DNA of 38,481 nucleotides. Source: a virus. The stretch's first letter is position 1. Each line of letters begins with the position of its first letter. Below the pieces are notes generated by a model. It was not told where the DNA came from. It was given only the letters and a program-made list of their open reading frames with translations, and searched no databases. The stretch lies in the IMG/VR virus record IMGVR_UViG_3300029319_000156, positions 1 through 38,481 of that record. One strand, 5' to 3'. Below are positions 19,501 to 27,599 of this stretch, one piece after another. The position numbers and the translations under genes are program-made.

Positions 19501-22500
19501 CAATAGTCGATTGTGAGAATGCCCAGCGTTTTCTGATCTTCCTGTATAGAGAGGAGAAAGTAAGCTTTGAACCTGACCTTGGTCATCTGTTACATTGCCA
19601 GACATTTTAATATTTTTAATGTTCACTGAGCTTTTAGCTACGTTATCTCTCCTGTAATAACCACGAGCTGCGCCAATATCAATAAAATCTTGATTGCCAG
19701 CGGCAGCGGGGCGCCCGCCTGGCTGCATTAATCTAAGCTCATTGCCTGGGGCACCTTGAAGAGTCCAAGCTTCTGCTCTATTAGCTGAAGAATCAGTTAA
19801 TTTGTTATTTAATGCTTGGTGTCTGTGCTGTGTGCCGCCAACATTTTGCTGAGTGTATGGCCCTTGCATAGGTATCTCGTTGTCGTTACCATATGTGTCA
19901 TGATGGACGTTAGTGATATCTAATGCCTCTGGGATTGAAAAAGCAGTTTTATATCCATTTGAAACAGAGCCGCTATATAAATTAAATGGTAAATTTAAAT
20001 CAGCCTGCTGGCTATCATAGTCTACAGGAATGCCATCTCTAAATCTAGCAATGCTGCCTTGGGCACCAACAGGCTCGCCGTATAGCTTTCTTTTAAGTGG
20101 CACCCTGTAACTTTCCATTATGACTTCTGGGTCGCACTCACAGTAGCTAGCTGTTCCTGGATTATCAGATGGAATTCGAATATAATTTAAAGAACCTGAA
20201 AATTCTCTGGAAAGCGCATATATATAATCTTTTTGCGTATTATTGTGAGATAAATTGTTAGGCCCGCCTTGCAAAATTAAACTTTTTGCAACCTCAAAAT
20301 TAAATGGCTTTGATAAATTTCTGACTACATAATTTGATCCTTGGTATCGCGTACCAGCAAATGTGAGAAAAGTTGGTCGCGAAGAAGATATAACTGTTGT
20401 CAAAGCGGATCTTATACTTTCCTTGTTGGAATCAACAAAGGCATCCCCAGAAGATAGAACAACGCTATCTCTTTCAACTCTATCTTTCCACCATACGCAG
20501 CTATCATTTTGATTGTTTTGATCTAGCGGTGCTCGCCCACAATCATAATCATAAAGCATTTCATTAATACCAAGAAGTATACCTTCGATATCTGGTGCTT
20601 TTGTCTCTACCGTAGGAAACTTGGTCCAATACTTATTTCTTTCAAATACATGACTTTCAATTGTGTCTCCATAGCCAGACAATTGATAAGAACTAGCTGG
20701 TATTAATTGCTGTAACATTCTATCAACAGATGTGTCAAACCATTTATAAAAATTAATATATTTTTCTATATCAGGCGTGTTTTTAACATTTTCAAAAAAC
20801 GCTTGTCGCATTTTTTCTAAAGACTTATACTCTTGACGATATCTGTTGACTGGCTGTCCAATAAGATTGCCAAATTCTCTGACCGTAGCAAGAGTCTTGA
20901 TCATCTCTTCAGATACAGTTTGATACATGCTTTTTTCTATTGCCAACAAATATCTAATTGGCAAAGCTCTAGATGATGGGAAAAATTCATCGTCTTGCTC
21001 CAACACCTTAATCATATCAACACTGCTTAAAATTTCAGGTAGTCTTTGTGCTGCGACTGGTATATAATCAACATCAAAAATGTTAGCGCTGCTAGCGGGA
21101 AAATCAATACCCTTGCCAGTATGGCTACGATATAAAACGTTACCAAGTCCACCTGCTTCTATATATCTGCCGGAAGAGCCAGAAGTTACATCTTGTACTA
21201 TAAATTCGCCTAACGCATTAGAGCCTGAAAGATTACTGAACTCCCAATGCAGCACTAGCGAATCTTTATTGGGAATAAAAATACCTGGTCCTGTCGAAGC
21301 TGCAGCATTCTTATTTCTATCCGCTGCAGATATATTTCTTAATGGATTTAAAACACCATGATTTTCGATATCAAGAGCGTGCTGTCTAAGCTCTTCGTCT
21401 TCTAAATATTTACTCCAAACTCTTGCATTTATAATTCGTGCATCGGATCGATTCACAATACTGCCTGTAAAGTTTGTTCTATGTGCGCCGACAAACAAAC
21501 GAGTAGAGCTTGTCAGTGCTGATATACCGGCTTGTGTAGTCAATGACGAAGACATAGAAAAACTATTTTCTATGATATCAGAGTTTGCATTAAATCCTCT
21601 AAATTCAATTTGATAGTTTCTGTCTGCACTGTGAGAGGCAGAGCCAGTTACTTGAACTAAATCTGCAGTTTCTAAGTTTGTTGGACGAATTGTGACAGAA
21701 AGGTTCCACTTATCGTTATCATATACTTCGTAAAACGGACTTTCGAGGGCGGCTGAAGAATAAACTGAGCCGTTGGTACCCGCTAAAACAAACTTAGCCT
21801 TGGAGGAGCCAATTGCATCTCTAACAGCAAAAACTTGAAAGTTTGCAGGATCGGCTGAATCCCAAGTAAAAATATTTGCTGCTGAATTTTCTTCATGGGT
21901 GTGAACACCAAAAATAGAAGAACTAATGTGCGGGAACTGCCTGAATGGTGGAGTCGCAAGATCTTGCTCTTTTGGGAATAAAACGTTTACTTCATAGAGC
22001 GGCCCAACAGGTATCATTCCTGTATTTGTAGCCATTGATGATGGTGATGGCGAGCCGCTTATATAAGACAAGGAGCTTGAGTCGGTTGGATCTTTTGCCT
22101 GAAAAACTGAGGCAGGATAATTTTCTTTTCTAGAAAAATCTAAAACTTTTCTTTTTCTAGTTAAATATTTAAAATCTTCGCTTATTTCATATGTTAAGTT
22201 GCTAGCATACAGATTGATTTTAAAAAGATCTTCATCTAGCCCTAACGTATGTAGCATTTGTTTTAAAGACTTTTGATTGCCTTTCGATTTATAGATTGAC
22301 GTTAAATTGTTGTAGATATTATCATAGATAAAGTTTTTGACATTATGCACCTTTTCGCTGTAGTTTTTATCTTCGTTTCTATCTAAATATTTTTCTATTT
22401 TTTCTGCATCTCTAAAGAGATCATATGTCATGAATCCCATCGATGATAGTTTTCTATCTGAAAAAGGTGTTGGCTTAAAACTGCCGCTAAGATATTCAAC

Positions 22501-24162
22501 GTCTTTTATCCTGGGCAGCTTTTCAATTAATGTTGACAGTTGGTCTAAATACGACGACATTATTTGAGTTATATTCTTTAAATTTTTCTCAGCGTCATCG
22601 TCGCCTGATAATATCCACTCTGGGAAGTGTGCCCTCATAGAGGTAACATTTTGTCTATCCCATAAACTTCCAGATATTTTAAGATCATTTAAAATACTGA
22701 TATAGCTAGGATTATTAGAATAAATAACAGGATCTCTAAACTCTATGTATCCAGATTCATTTATTGCTGAGCCATGATTTCTTTGGTTGTAAGTTGTGTT
22801 ATATCCAATAAAATTACCATTAGTAACCCTGCCAGAATAATCTAAAATAACTTTATCTTCTGTAGCACTGCCTACTATACCTTCATTAAATTTGTAATAA
22901 ACACCTAAATCCACATTTGATAAGTCACTATTAGTTCCACCACCAACTTGGCTAAACCAAGATCTACCTATTTGTTTTGCTGTTCTTTTTCTTTTCCAAA
23001 ATCTAAACTCATCTATTGATCCAGATATCTTATTCCAGCCTTGGCCATTTGGATTGATTAATGTTCCTGGCTCCACTGCTTTTGATATCCAGGGATGTGC
23101 GACTGAAGATCCAATTGTAGCCACCATACCCGATGTATTTGGCGTGCCGTCAATTGTTATTGGCCCTAGTGATTGTCCAGAAGCTGTTAAAGTTTGTTTA
23201 AAATTGCCATCCATATAGGCAGAAATGTGTAGATCATTACTTTTGTTGTGGAATGTAAACGCATAATGATGCCAATTTCCATCTAGAACAGAAGAGCTTG
23301 GAATCTGAGTGAAAGCTTTTGAATTTTGATAGATAGAAGAAGTTGCGTTGAATCCACGCATAAATGTTTCAGATCCAGAAACGCAATTAACAAAAAACGC
23401 ACCATCATTAGTTGAATTGTAAAAATTCTGAAAGAATAACGTTAGTCGACCATAGCTTCTAGAAGAGCCCGTGATGCCATTCCATAAATCAAATACAACT
23501 GGTGTTGTTGTTGTGGAAGAGCTAAGAGGCCAAGAGCCGGCTGCGTTTTTATACCAAAACTCGACTGTAACACCTCGATCAAAGTCAACATCCAAGTTGG
23601 TACTTCTTAGGGTGTTGACATTAAAAATGTTTGCAGTAGAATCTTCAAATTTAATGTCACCTTTTGGATCTGCGTTTGGTCCACCTTTTATAAAAATGTA
23701 TTCTTTAACACTAGGTTCAGACAATTCTACATGGCCACCCCAGTAAGCAGTGTTAAGATTAGTATCAGTTATGTTGCTGGCGCGTGTACCCCAGCCAACC
23801 GAGCTGGATGCAAAATTTACAAATCCGGTTTTTCTTGGATACTTTTTATCAAAGATAAAATTATCTAAATCACTAGCTTCATTATGCCATTGTTGTCTCT
23901 CTTTTAAGGAGCCATCGTAGGGGTATGTTTTTCTAATGTATGCAAAACTTTTATCATAATATTCTTCTGCGGAGCCATAAAAAGCAAACTTTTCTGGCTT
24001 GTCATATTCAATATTGGGCACATATCTATTTTTAGATATATTCCTCTCTGTCACATACTCTAAGGATTCTAAATCCTCAGTTATAGTATTAACATTTTCA
24101 TTGGAAAGAACATCTATATTTTTTTCTTTCTCAAAAAGTTTTTTTATATCATTGTAGCTCAT
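13582..24162 (-). CDS. Giant (3526-residue) baseplate/tail protein with LamG-like domains
   Basis: One uninterrupted frame of 10.6 kb. A LamG-like jellyroll lies at about residues 195-405 (VTVEFWYKN, DGNWHHYAFTF, ISAYMDGNF, GSIDEFRFWKRKRTA), followed by GVYYKFNEG. A second, more diverged one is at about 750-940 (WNLSVTIRP, LFVGAHRTN, RIINARVWSK). Between them, at about 505-680, is a helical segment containing FPEWIL, LDQLSTLIEKLP and YKSKGNQKSLKQMLHTLGL; the KGxxxSLKxML pattern recalls tail protein I (P2 gpI), the counterpart proposed for T4 gp7. Residues about 1000-3400 are mostly unrecognised. The last 120 residues are rich in Pro, Gly and Glu (for example PEEPPTQGPPPQ) and probably disordered. 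The gene overlaps the end of the preceding gene by 14 bp, with GGAAAAAG as its Shine-Dalgarno. The order gp25, gp6, then this region supports a wedge/outer baseplate or fibre role; the gpI link is tentative. Confidence 0.85.
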   Translation of the reverse strand: MSYNDIKKLFEKEKNIDVLSNENVNTITEDLESLEYVTERNISKNRYVPNIEYDKPEKFAFYGSAEEYYDKSFAYIRKTYPYDGSLKERQQWHNEASDLDNFIFDKKYPRKTGFVNFASSSVGWGTRASNITDTNLNTAYWGGHVELSEPSVKEYIFIKGGPNADPKGDIKFEDSTANIFNVNTLRSTNLDVDFDRGVTVEFWYKNAAGSWPLSSSTTTTPVVFDLWNGITGSSRSYGRLTLFFQNFYNSTNDGAFFVNCVSGSETFMRGFNATSSIYQNSKAFTQIPSSSVLDGNWHHYAFTFHNKSNDLHISAYMDGNFKQTLTASGQSLGPITIDGTPNTSGMVATIGSSVAHPWISKAVEPGTLINPNGQGWNKISGSIDEFRFWKRKRTAKQIGRSWFSQVGGGTNSDLSNVDLGVYYKFNEGIVGSATEDKVILDYSGRVTNGNFIGYNTTYNQRNHGSAINESGYIEFRDPVIYSNNPSYISILNDLKISGSLWDRQNVTSMRAHFPEWILSGDDDAEKNLKNITQIMSSYLDQLSTLIEKLPRIKDVEYLSGSFKPTPFSDRKLSSMGFMTYDLFRDAEKIEKYLDRNEDKNYSEKVHNVKNFIYDNIYNNLTSIYKSKGNQKSLKQMLHTLGLDEDLFKINLYASNLTYEISEDFKYLTRKRKVLDFSRKENYPASVFQAKDPTDSSSLSYISGSPSPSSMATNTGMIPVGPLYEVNVLFPKEQDLATPPFRQFPHISSSIFGVHTHEENSAANIFTWDSADPANFQVFAVRDAIGSSKAKFVLAGTNGSVYSSAALESPFYEVYDNDKWNLSVTIRPTNLETADLVQVTGSASHSADRNYQIEFRGFNANSDIIENSFSMSSSLTTQAGISALTSSTRLFVGAHRTNFTGSIVNRSDARIINARVWSKYLEDEELRQHALDIENHGVLNPLRNISAADRNKNAAASTGPGIFIPNKDSLVLHWEFSNLSGSNALGEFIVQDVTSGSSGRYIEAGGLGNVLYRSHTGKGIDFPASSANIFDVDYIPVAAQRLPEILSSVDMIKVLEQDDEFFPSSRALPIRYLLAIEKSMYQTVSEEMIKTLATVREFGNLIGQPVNRYRQEYKSLEKMRQAFFENVKNTPDIEKYINFYKWFDTSVDRMLQQLIPASSYQLSGYGDTIESHVFERNKYWTKFPTVETKAPDIEGILLGINEMLYDYDCGRAPLDQNNQNDSCVWWKDRVERDSVVLSSGDAFVDSNKESIRSALTTVISSSRPTFLTFAGTRYQGSNYVVRNLSKPFNFEVAKSLILQGGPNNLSHNNTQKDYIYALSREFSGSLNYIRIPSDNPGTASYCECDPEVIMESYRVPLKRKLYGEPVGAQGSIARFRDGIPVDYDSQQADLNLPFNLYSGSVSNGYKTAFSIPEALDITNVHHDTYGNDNEIPMQGPYTQQNVGGTQHRHQALNNKLTDSSANRAEAWTLQGAPGNELRLMQPGGRPAAAGNQDFIDIGAARGYYRRDNVAKSSVNIKNIKMSGNVTDDQGQVQSLLSPLYTGRSENAGHSHNRLLGTIGNYRNNYEVVQSTGRDVNNLLWKDRNQYFADDFTNGDIEDSFTPSTTISGVVDHHLFSHDVFYGPFSQQDRNTVVTALKANARTADLSTITKGVKNRTIFNERFAAPGGPEVMSRGAMDGKSSTYSVYNSMNYRNTTVRDALDVLWTVHSDQFGTSSIPTASAEYFGGVGVPSYHKVNRNTLRRLELTNETADLSSQLGSGISPVEHDDNKWISHEIPRSDFQYSWITASAESTIRNSGQQQPFHLVERASGHAPASGFVSGAMVAGNTIPAPYGSSRRPAITFLSQSRSALIQGIASIGGGVGPIAEYVADVDHAYVTSPPAKMAGTIHHPFVRINMIIADPIATSSVERVTPIDGKPFEFVHKNLTGFSQRDNILDFTDPTISTTVAPPFHKFLPVRPSYFNTINFGRPGISSPSLGPGNPFWPFTVFWAGIPGHDKSGLPSSSPPAPGGGILFNGLMLERNGPYGYSSFKQIRAGENPLNRFFRRNNIISFISEEKKFNLDNQQEIVDYIVQEAGAGKTVEEIHLQISQIEGTLRERVISNVFEPPLTDKYKPFRHTLLVKEQNGGNTQTVLRYTHGNNQTSFANVLLNEKLNTFNKTSQLYDDIKGYYLTTLVPGDANPLDTFQIGRGMVSLEYTECIYPREKYTFLKKNRMRTNFETGFWKDARVCEYNVFTDAPYWYLVRFQQPLEYGYEKIVFGRNEYNYSGSQGYDNVGGVEPNNGFFARTNSLNAVVTVHSGGEGIVPNANSSIWPLDARAQFTRTDGKDSVLVGTDPSQIVGSNKSALSAAVGNQTAFNPHQRIGKGFSGLDGAGELQNDYCIFHNGDLFQHGLGDTTTSTAFTYLRGTNGQTAGLRAACLYNRRVPDFSDGKIMYPGDTFWDAGRQANLEFVIDRQSNKKCVGPFYDSYDAWSEDLNAAGQGYTIVPEYRMSEHIDDYLQLGFFPTKLEDEPSNWLELTGATISDISKRSSEILHEDFVDVYSTTDFLKYFQVLEEEHLGNHYPSRITLSCKALKKFLPYDGFYPATRTLQLATLFSQSYGNQLGLHGTQANFRTVTTPLFAPGILFNTIKSGIAVDYPIMVSGNYEITGASQNFGALGHDEGTPRILSLISNTGVKKYNFDARLPFETIMQPARFIQSISTLGEGKVVDSEPHSSASIDSTGSLGRANDSKDPRYYLAMNNFLASSVEFFMEDSRLKTFVSNPAKEWGSFKTNTLYRMILVLHSSEINNTDAFDEEVNTFKAASGYWHGGPLVLNTNKDINKSKAHSTDNFPNRIVMYERFGPGRPQAKKHDFFGSSFGPPVAMWNSESTSSFSLASGHSDTDYFMIPGNSYSASYAPYTPPYYNGMATAVIDFFPEDDGPVELDDILENARITFLRECDAPWMTHDWGQNTFELTWAPNSNSLAAKAAMQLSASVDLGGKAIGYRSVTLNQTGDLVGFGTAEDAAASESWVIAPKFECPTFDFSAQTSETMTMPNSGSGAVAKGLWHQYSNDHGGKFTIDITAPGFPPVSTSTGVQLSILTPALVGQSLKQLLSPELITAKYTNPFTGENVVEVQDLAAKIGMKLDSKIESKYIQTYKDLYNDAVAKDVEDPASYGNVVDAKNAILTQIANRDEKTTQLGKVAKSKTIHEAVLAIPFTTDTDGQMNFYTFPRNWARYALNQDLSVLPGEEGLPPSEGGKVIPSETVIDQINKLKKYVLPPHLDYLGNENITPYIMYLFEFKHSLTQEDLGLIWQNLPPRTLMDIPEPKLSVSTIDHDLFIHDFFGLSAGYKSFNFPKKDIRWMVFKVKQRALKDYASITPKTSDEPEYRPWDAITGLDPTVNSYGYNWPYDFFSMVELVKMNAGITLTPGSRPDSTGPGGEGELDFRPFDYDDPGVAPKSGLYVPPDRGVPEEPPTQGPPPQRSESTGMRPEEQASLPGASGEFVGGFAGGPQNGGYQSDQGKNEEDPTVGVSLVLKTVRDRNRDV

Positions 24163-25741
24163 CTTTTTCCACTATTCTGAATTTAAATACTTCCGGTTGC
24201 TCTTGGTAATCATCGTTAACTTTATATAAAAATTTAATACCGTACATATAATCAGGCTCCAAGATTGACATATCTAAATCAAAATAGTTTCCAGAGATGT
24301 CGTGAGATAATCTTGTATGTTGCGTGCTGCCTGTCCCATAATTTATTATATCAAAAGAATCTTGCACTCTAAAGAGTTTAAAATATGCATCTTCAACAAT
24401 TGTGTTTTCTGGTTCTGCGCTAGCAACTGTATAAATTGTAGGAGACCAATCTTGTGCCCTGATAAAAACTCTAAAATTGGCTTTCTCGACCACACTATAC
24501 TCTGATTTTAAATTTGTTATTTTTGTTCGATAATTAGTAAAATTATTTACACTAGAGGCATTAAGCGCTGAGGGCTCAATGAAAACAGAGCCAGTGTGCA
24601 CTTCTTTTCCTCCTACTTCCCAAACATCCCAAACATATGTTGTAGTGCCTGATGATGTTAATGCAAATGAAGCGCTGTATATACCAGTTGAAATTCTTGT
24701 AGAAGTAACACTGGTAATATCTAGGTTTGTTGCGGCATGCTTGAGTGTTAGTTGTATATCATTTGGCGAGCTAGTTGTTCCAGAATATAGCTTTAATACT
24801 GGTAAAATAGATGAATTACCGCCAATATCTTTAAGCTGCCCTTTTATATTATTATATAAATACAAGGAGTTTAAATTGTCAGACGCAGGGGCTAAAGAGC
24901 TGCTAAAATAAAAATTGCTTCTATCATCTTTTTTTGAAGAATCCCAGCGTGCTTCAATGATTGGGCGCTTAAAAAAGAATTGCGACCCCCTAGCAAAAAA
25001 TCTTTTTGTGTAGTAAGAACGGGTAGCTCCTGCTGGATTGTGAGGTATTGATCCAGACGTTAAACCACTAGAGCTTGAAAAGAATGCTTCTTGGCTTGAT
25101 GTCAAATATACAGCTAAGCCGTAATTTTGTCTATGCTCTGTTTCTCTACCGTCAAGCCACTCTTCCACCATCGATGTTATATCTACCTCAAGGTCTTCTG
25201 TGCCTTTTTGAATTTTTGCAGTATACATTGGAAAATTGACTCCCGACGCATAAGAAGCTGTATGAAAGTCTCCACCAGGCTCAAGCCAAAACTTAGTAGA
25301 ACTTCTTTTTACCCAATTGCTAGTATCTCTATCTAGATAGTTTTCCATGTCCAATCCAGATCCTTCATTCCAAGATGCTGAAATAGCCTGCACATTAAAA
25401 GTAACATTTGCAGGCACAGTCTCAGAATGCACAGCATTAGAAATTTTTAAGAAAAAGTTTACACTGCCACTATTTGGTATCTTACCATTAAGTCGATCGC
25501 CGTAAATTTGTCCGACGCTAGATCCAGAAACAGGAAATTCTAACAAAACTCTAGATAGCTCAGTTGTTCTAGTATTTTGACCGCTAGCGGAAGAAGAAAA
25601 ACTATTTTGCCCGTAAATAGAAAAAACCTCTAAAATATCAGATGCACCCATATTAGAGCCAGTGCCTCTTGTAGACAAATTTTCTTTAAAAGCGTTTGTT
25701 ATAGTATTATCTTTTGTGGCAATATATCTTTTAATAGCCAT
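24149..25741 (-). CDS. Tail protein with DNRLRE-like beta-domain
   Basis: A 530-residue protein directly after the gp6-like gene. The first 220 residues follow the DNRLRE-type beta-sandwich pattern known from extracellular and cell-wall proteins: LSRVLLEFPV (62-71) for the core strand, VQAISASWNEGSGLD (117-131), VDITSMVEEWLDG (186-198) and NYGLAVYLTSSQEA (206-219). A middle segment (about 290-365, LKLYSG and TTYVWDVWEVGG) looks like a second small beta-sandwich. The C-terminal region contains NYRTKITNLKSEY, AYFKLFRVQDS and ISGNYFDLDMSILEPDYMYG, a pattern I recall from other large-phage baseplate-region proteins. Its ATG overlaps the upstream TAA by one base (TAATG), and its own end overlaps the giant gene by 14 bp. 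This tight coupling suggests a fixed stoichiometry with the baseplate wedge proteins. Carbohydrate binding is possible but not demonstrated. Confidence 0.83.
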   Translation of the reverse strand: MAIKRYIATKDNTITNAFKENLSTRGTGSNMGASDILEVFSIYGQNSFSSSASGQNTRTTELSRVLLEFPVSGSSVGQIYGDRLNGKIPNSGSVNFFLKISNAVHSETVPANVTFNVQAISASWNEGSGLDMENYLDRDTSNWVKRSSTKFWLEPGGDFHTASYASGVNFPMYTAKIQKGTEDLEVDITSMVEEWLDGRETEHRQNYGLAVYLTSSQEAFFSSSSGLTSGSIPHNPAGATRSYYTKRFFARGSQFFFKRPIIEARWDSSKKDDRSNFYFSSSLAPASDNLNSLYLYNNIKGQLKDIGGNSSILPVLKLYSGTTSSPNDIQLTLKHAATNLDITSVTSTRISTGIYSASFALTSSGTTTYVWDVWEVGGKEVHTGSVFIEPSALNASSVNNFTNYRTKITNLKSEYSVVEKANFRVFIRAQDWSPTIYTVASAEPENTIVEDAYFKLFRVQDSFDIINYGTGSTQHTRLSHDISGNYFDLDMSILEPDYMYGIKFLYKVNDDYQEQPEVFKFRIVEKDELQ

Positions 25742-27540
25742 TACTTAATCACCCCTACAATATCAACTGGCTTTAACTTAACTTCTAATATAGAATCAGC
25801 TGGTATAAATAATATTCTACCATCATTGGACATATTTTCTTCAACGTCAAAAAATGTCGTGCTATATCTAGATCCAACTTTGGAAACTATTTCAATATTT
25901 ATTGTATCTAAAACTCCCTCTACATTATTCAACATCTGATATAATTTTGTTATGTATAAAGGCTCGCCAATATCAAAATGACTACTGAAATATTCTATTA
26001 ATTCTACCCTACAAGATTCTAAAGTTTCATACTTATCAAATCCATCTTCAGATGTGACCATAAAATTAACACCAATATTAATAATTTTCGCATCTAAAAT
26101 ATCAATCGTATCACTAATCATTTTATAATCATTAATCCAAAACCTTAAGTTATCTTTTACGGTTCTATTTGTTTTAATTAATCGATCACTTTCGTCGGTT
26201 GATACGACGAATAAATTTAAATTTCTTTTCAATGAATCAGAGTCTTGTAAGACAGTACATCTCTTAACTGTTCCAAACTTTCCAGGCATTCTGTAGACAA
26301 CGCTAACATAGTCTTGAGCAGTTACAGCTCTGTTTTGACTAGCATACGCATCAATTGCATGCCTTTTAATTTCATCAGCGGTTTGAGAAGTAGAATCTCC
26401 AATAATCGGCTCTTCATTAGTACATTCGAAAGATGATAAAACATCCGAAACTTTAGATGGTACCAAGCTAGGCTTGCTAAATCGCACAATTCTATTTGAA
26501 ATGTTATTTACAGTGTTAGTAGCAGCGTTAACATTTTCAGTTGTGTTTGCTCGGTATTTTATTGTTAAAGTTGTATTAGCCGGTGAAACTCCAAGTTTAT
26601 CGGTAGACTTTAAATTTGATGGATCAAAATTTTTACTTGTCGAGTAATTTTTACCATGAGCTTGTAATACAACCTCACTAGCCCTTGTTAAAGGTTCGTT
26701 TGAAATAGATTCATCAGATCCAAAACCAAATTGTAAAAAAGTAATTTCACCTTCTTGTTCAACTGTGAAACGCCTTGGAACTGATTGAGGGCGCAACAAA
26801 ACAGTTGGAGCGTCAGGAGCTGCGTTTGGATTTAGTATTTCTCTATAAACTACATCTTGAGACAAGTAGTCAACTTCAAAATATTCATGCCCTTCTGAAT
26901 CAAAAACACTAACAATTTCAGTTACTCTTAATGCCTCTAGTTCTAATCTTTTAAGCCTTTCAAAATCTCCAACTTGAATTGATTGTGTAAGCAGCTGGCC
27001 AGAAACAACTTGTCCAAAAGATTTTATTGCATAGCTTGTTGGTGCACCAGTATCTTCATCGACTCTAGCAACAACCATTTCATTATTGCCTTTTGAAAAA
27101 TCAACATCTTCTACTAACACAAAGGCTGTGCCTGCATTATTTGCTAATTCAGTTCCTTTTTTTAATATTGGCATATAATCCGAATCTGGACCAAAACCTG
27201 TGGCCATAGCTGGTACAACGCAATAAAAAGAAACAATACCCGTTGACGATGGCGTATCTCTGAATTTATAGCCCATTTGTTTTGCTAATTTAACAATGTT
27301 ATCATATTCAACAGCTGTATCCATAAAGGATTCGTTTGCTTGAAAATCTAAATAAAAAGATAAAACGTCACCAACATAAGACACCAAATCGATCATTAAT
27401 GAGCCAAAACTCGCTTCATTAAAATCTTGATACGTGTTTGGGTAATATCTTCGAGCATGCTCTACCAAGCTCTTTTTAATTGAATTAAATTCGCGATCAG
27501 TATATTTTATTGGTACTTTCTTTTTATTGTGACCTGGCAT
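25741..27540 (-). CDS. Baseplate wedge protein, gp6/J-like
   Basis: A 599-residue baseplate wedge subunit, the T4 gp6 / P2 gpJ family, which forms the ring that ties wedges together around the hub. The family's N-terminal signature is clear: YTDREFNSIKKSL, YPNTYQDFNEASFGSLMIDL (34-53), YVGDVLSFYLDFQANESFM, then an IVKLAKQMGYKF helix. The C-terminal part includes NRAVTAQDYVSVVYRMPG (about 402-419), NLNLFVVS and LRFWINDYKMISDTIDILD, typical of gp6-like proteins of T4-type phages. The length is close to T4 gp6 (660). It follows the gp25-like gene by 59 bp, the same gene pairing as P2 W-J, and is followed with a one-base overlap by the DNRLRE-like protein. Shine-Dalgarno GAGGAA (27547-27552) supports the start. 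This is the most certain functional call in the window. Confidence 0.95.
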   Translation of the reverse strand: MPGHNKKKVPIKYTDREFNSIKKSLVEHARRYYPNTYQDFNEASFGSLMIDLVSYVGDVLSFYLDFQANESFMDTAVEYDNIVKLAKQMGYKFRDTPSSTGIVSFYCVVPAMATGFGPDSDYMPILKKGTELANNAGTAFVLVEDVDFSKGNNEMVVARVDEDTGAPTSYAIKSFGQVVSGQLLTQSIQVGDFERLKRLELEALRVTEIVSVFDSEGHEYFEVDYLSQDVVYREILNPNAAPDAPTVLLRPQSVPRRFTVEQEGEITFLQFGFGSDESISNEPLTRASEVVLQAHGKNYSTSKNFDPSNLKSTDKLGVSPANTTLTIKYRANTTENVNAATNTVNNISNRIVRFSKPSLVPSKVSDVLSSFECTNEEPIIGDSTSQTADEIKRHAIDAYASQNRAVTAQDYVSVVYRMPGKFGTVKRCTVLQDSDSLKRNLNLFVVSTDESDRLIKTNRTVKDNLRFWINDYKMISDTIDILDAKIINIGVNFMVTSEDGFDKYETLESCRVELIEYFSSHFDIGEPLYITKLYQMLNNVEGVLDTINIEIVSKVGSRYSTTFFDVEENMSNDGRILFIPADSILEVKLKPVDIVGVIK

Positions 27541-27599
27541 TTAGAGTTCCTCGCGTTTACTTTAGTAAATAGTTTATGCTAGAATTTAAGATGATAGAA
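27541..27599. other. 59-bp gap between gp25-like and gp6-like genes
   Basis: The largest gap between genes in the window. It holds the gp6 Shine-Dalgarno (GAGGAA, 27547-27552) and a short perfect inverted repeat, TTTACT-TT-AGTAAA (27556-27569). The stem is only 6 bp and AT-rich, and no T-run follows on the minus strand, so it is not a convincing terminator. No clear promoter is seen. Confidence 0.4.

Noticed and set aside
27556-27569. Inverted repeat TTTACT-TT-AGTAAA between gp25 and gp6 genes as a terminator
   Set aside because: The stem is 6 bp, AT-rich, with a 2-base loop and no following T-run on the minus strand, so chance is a sufficient explanation.
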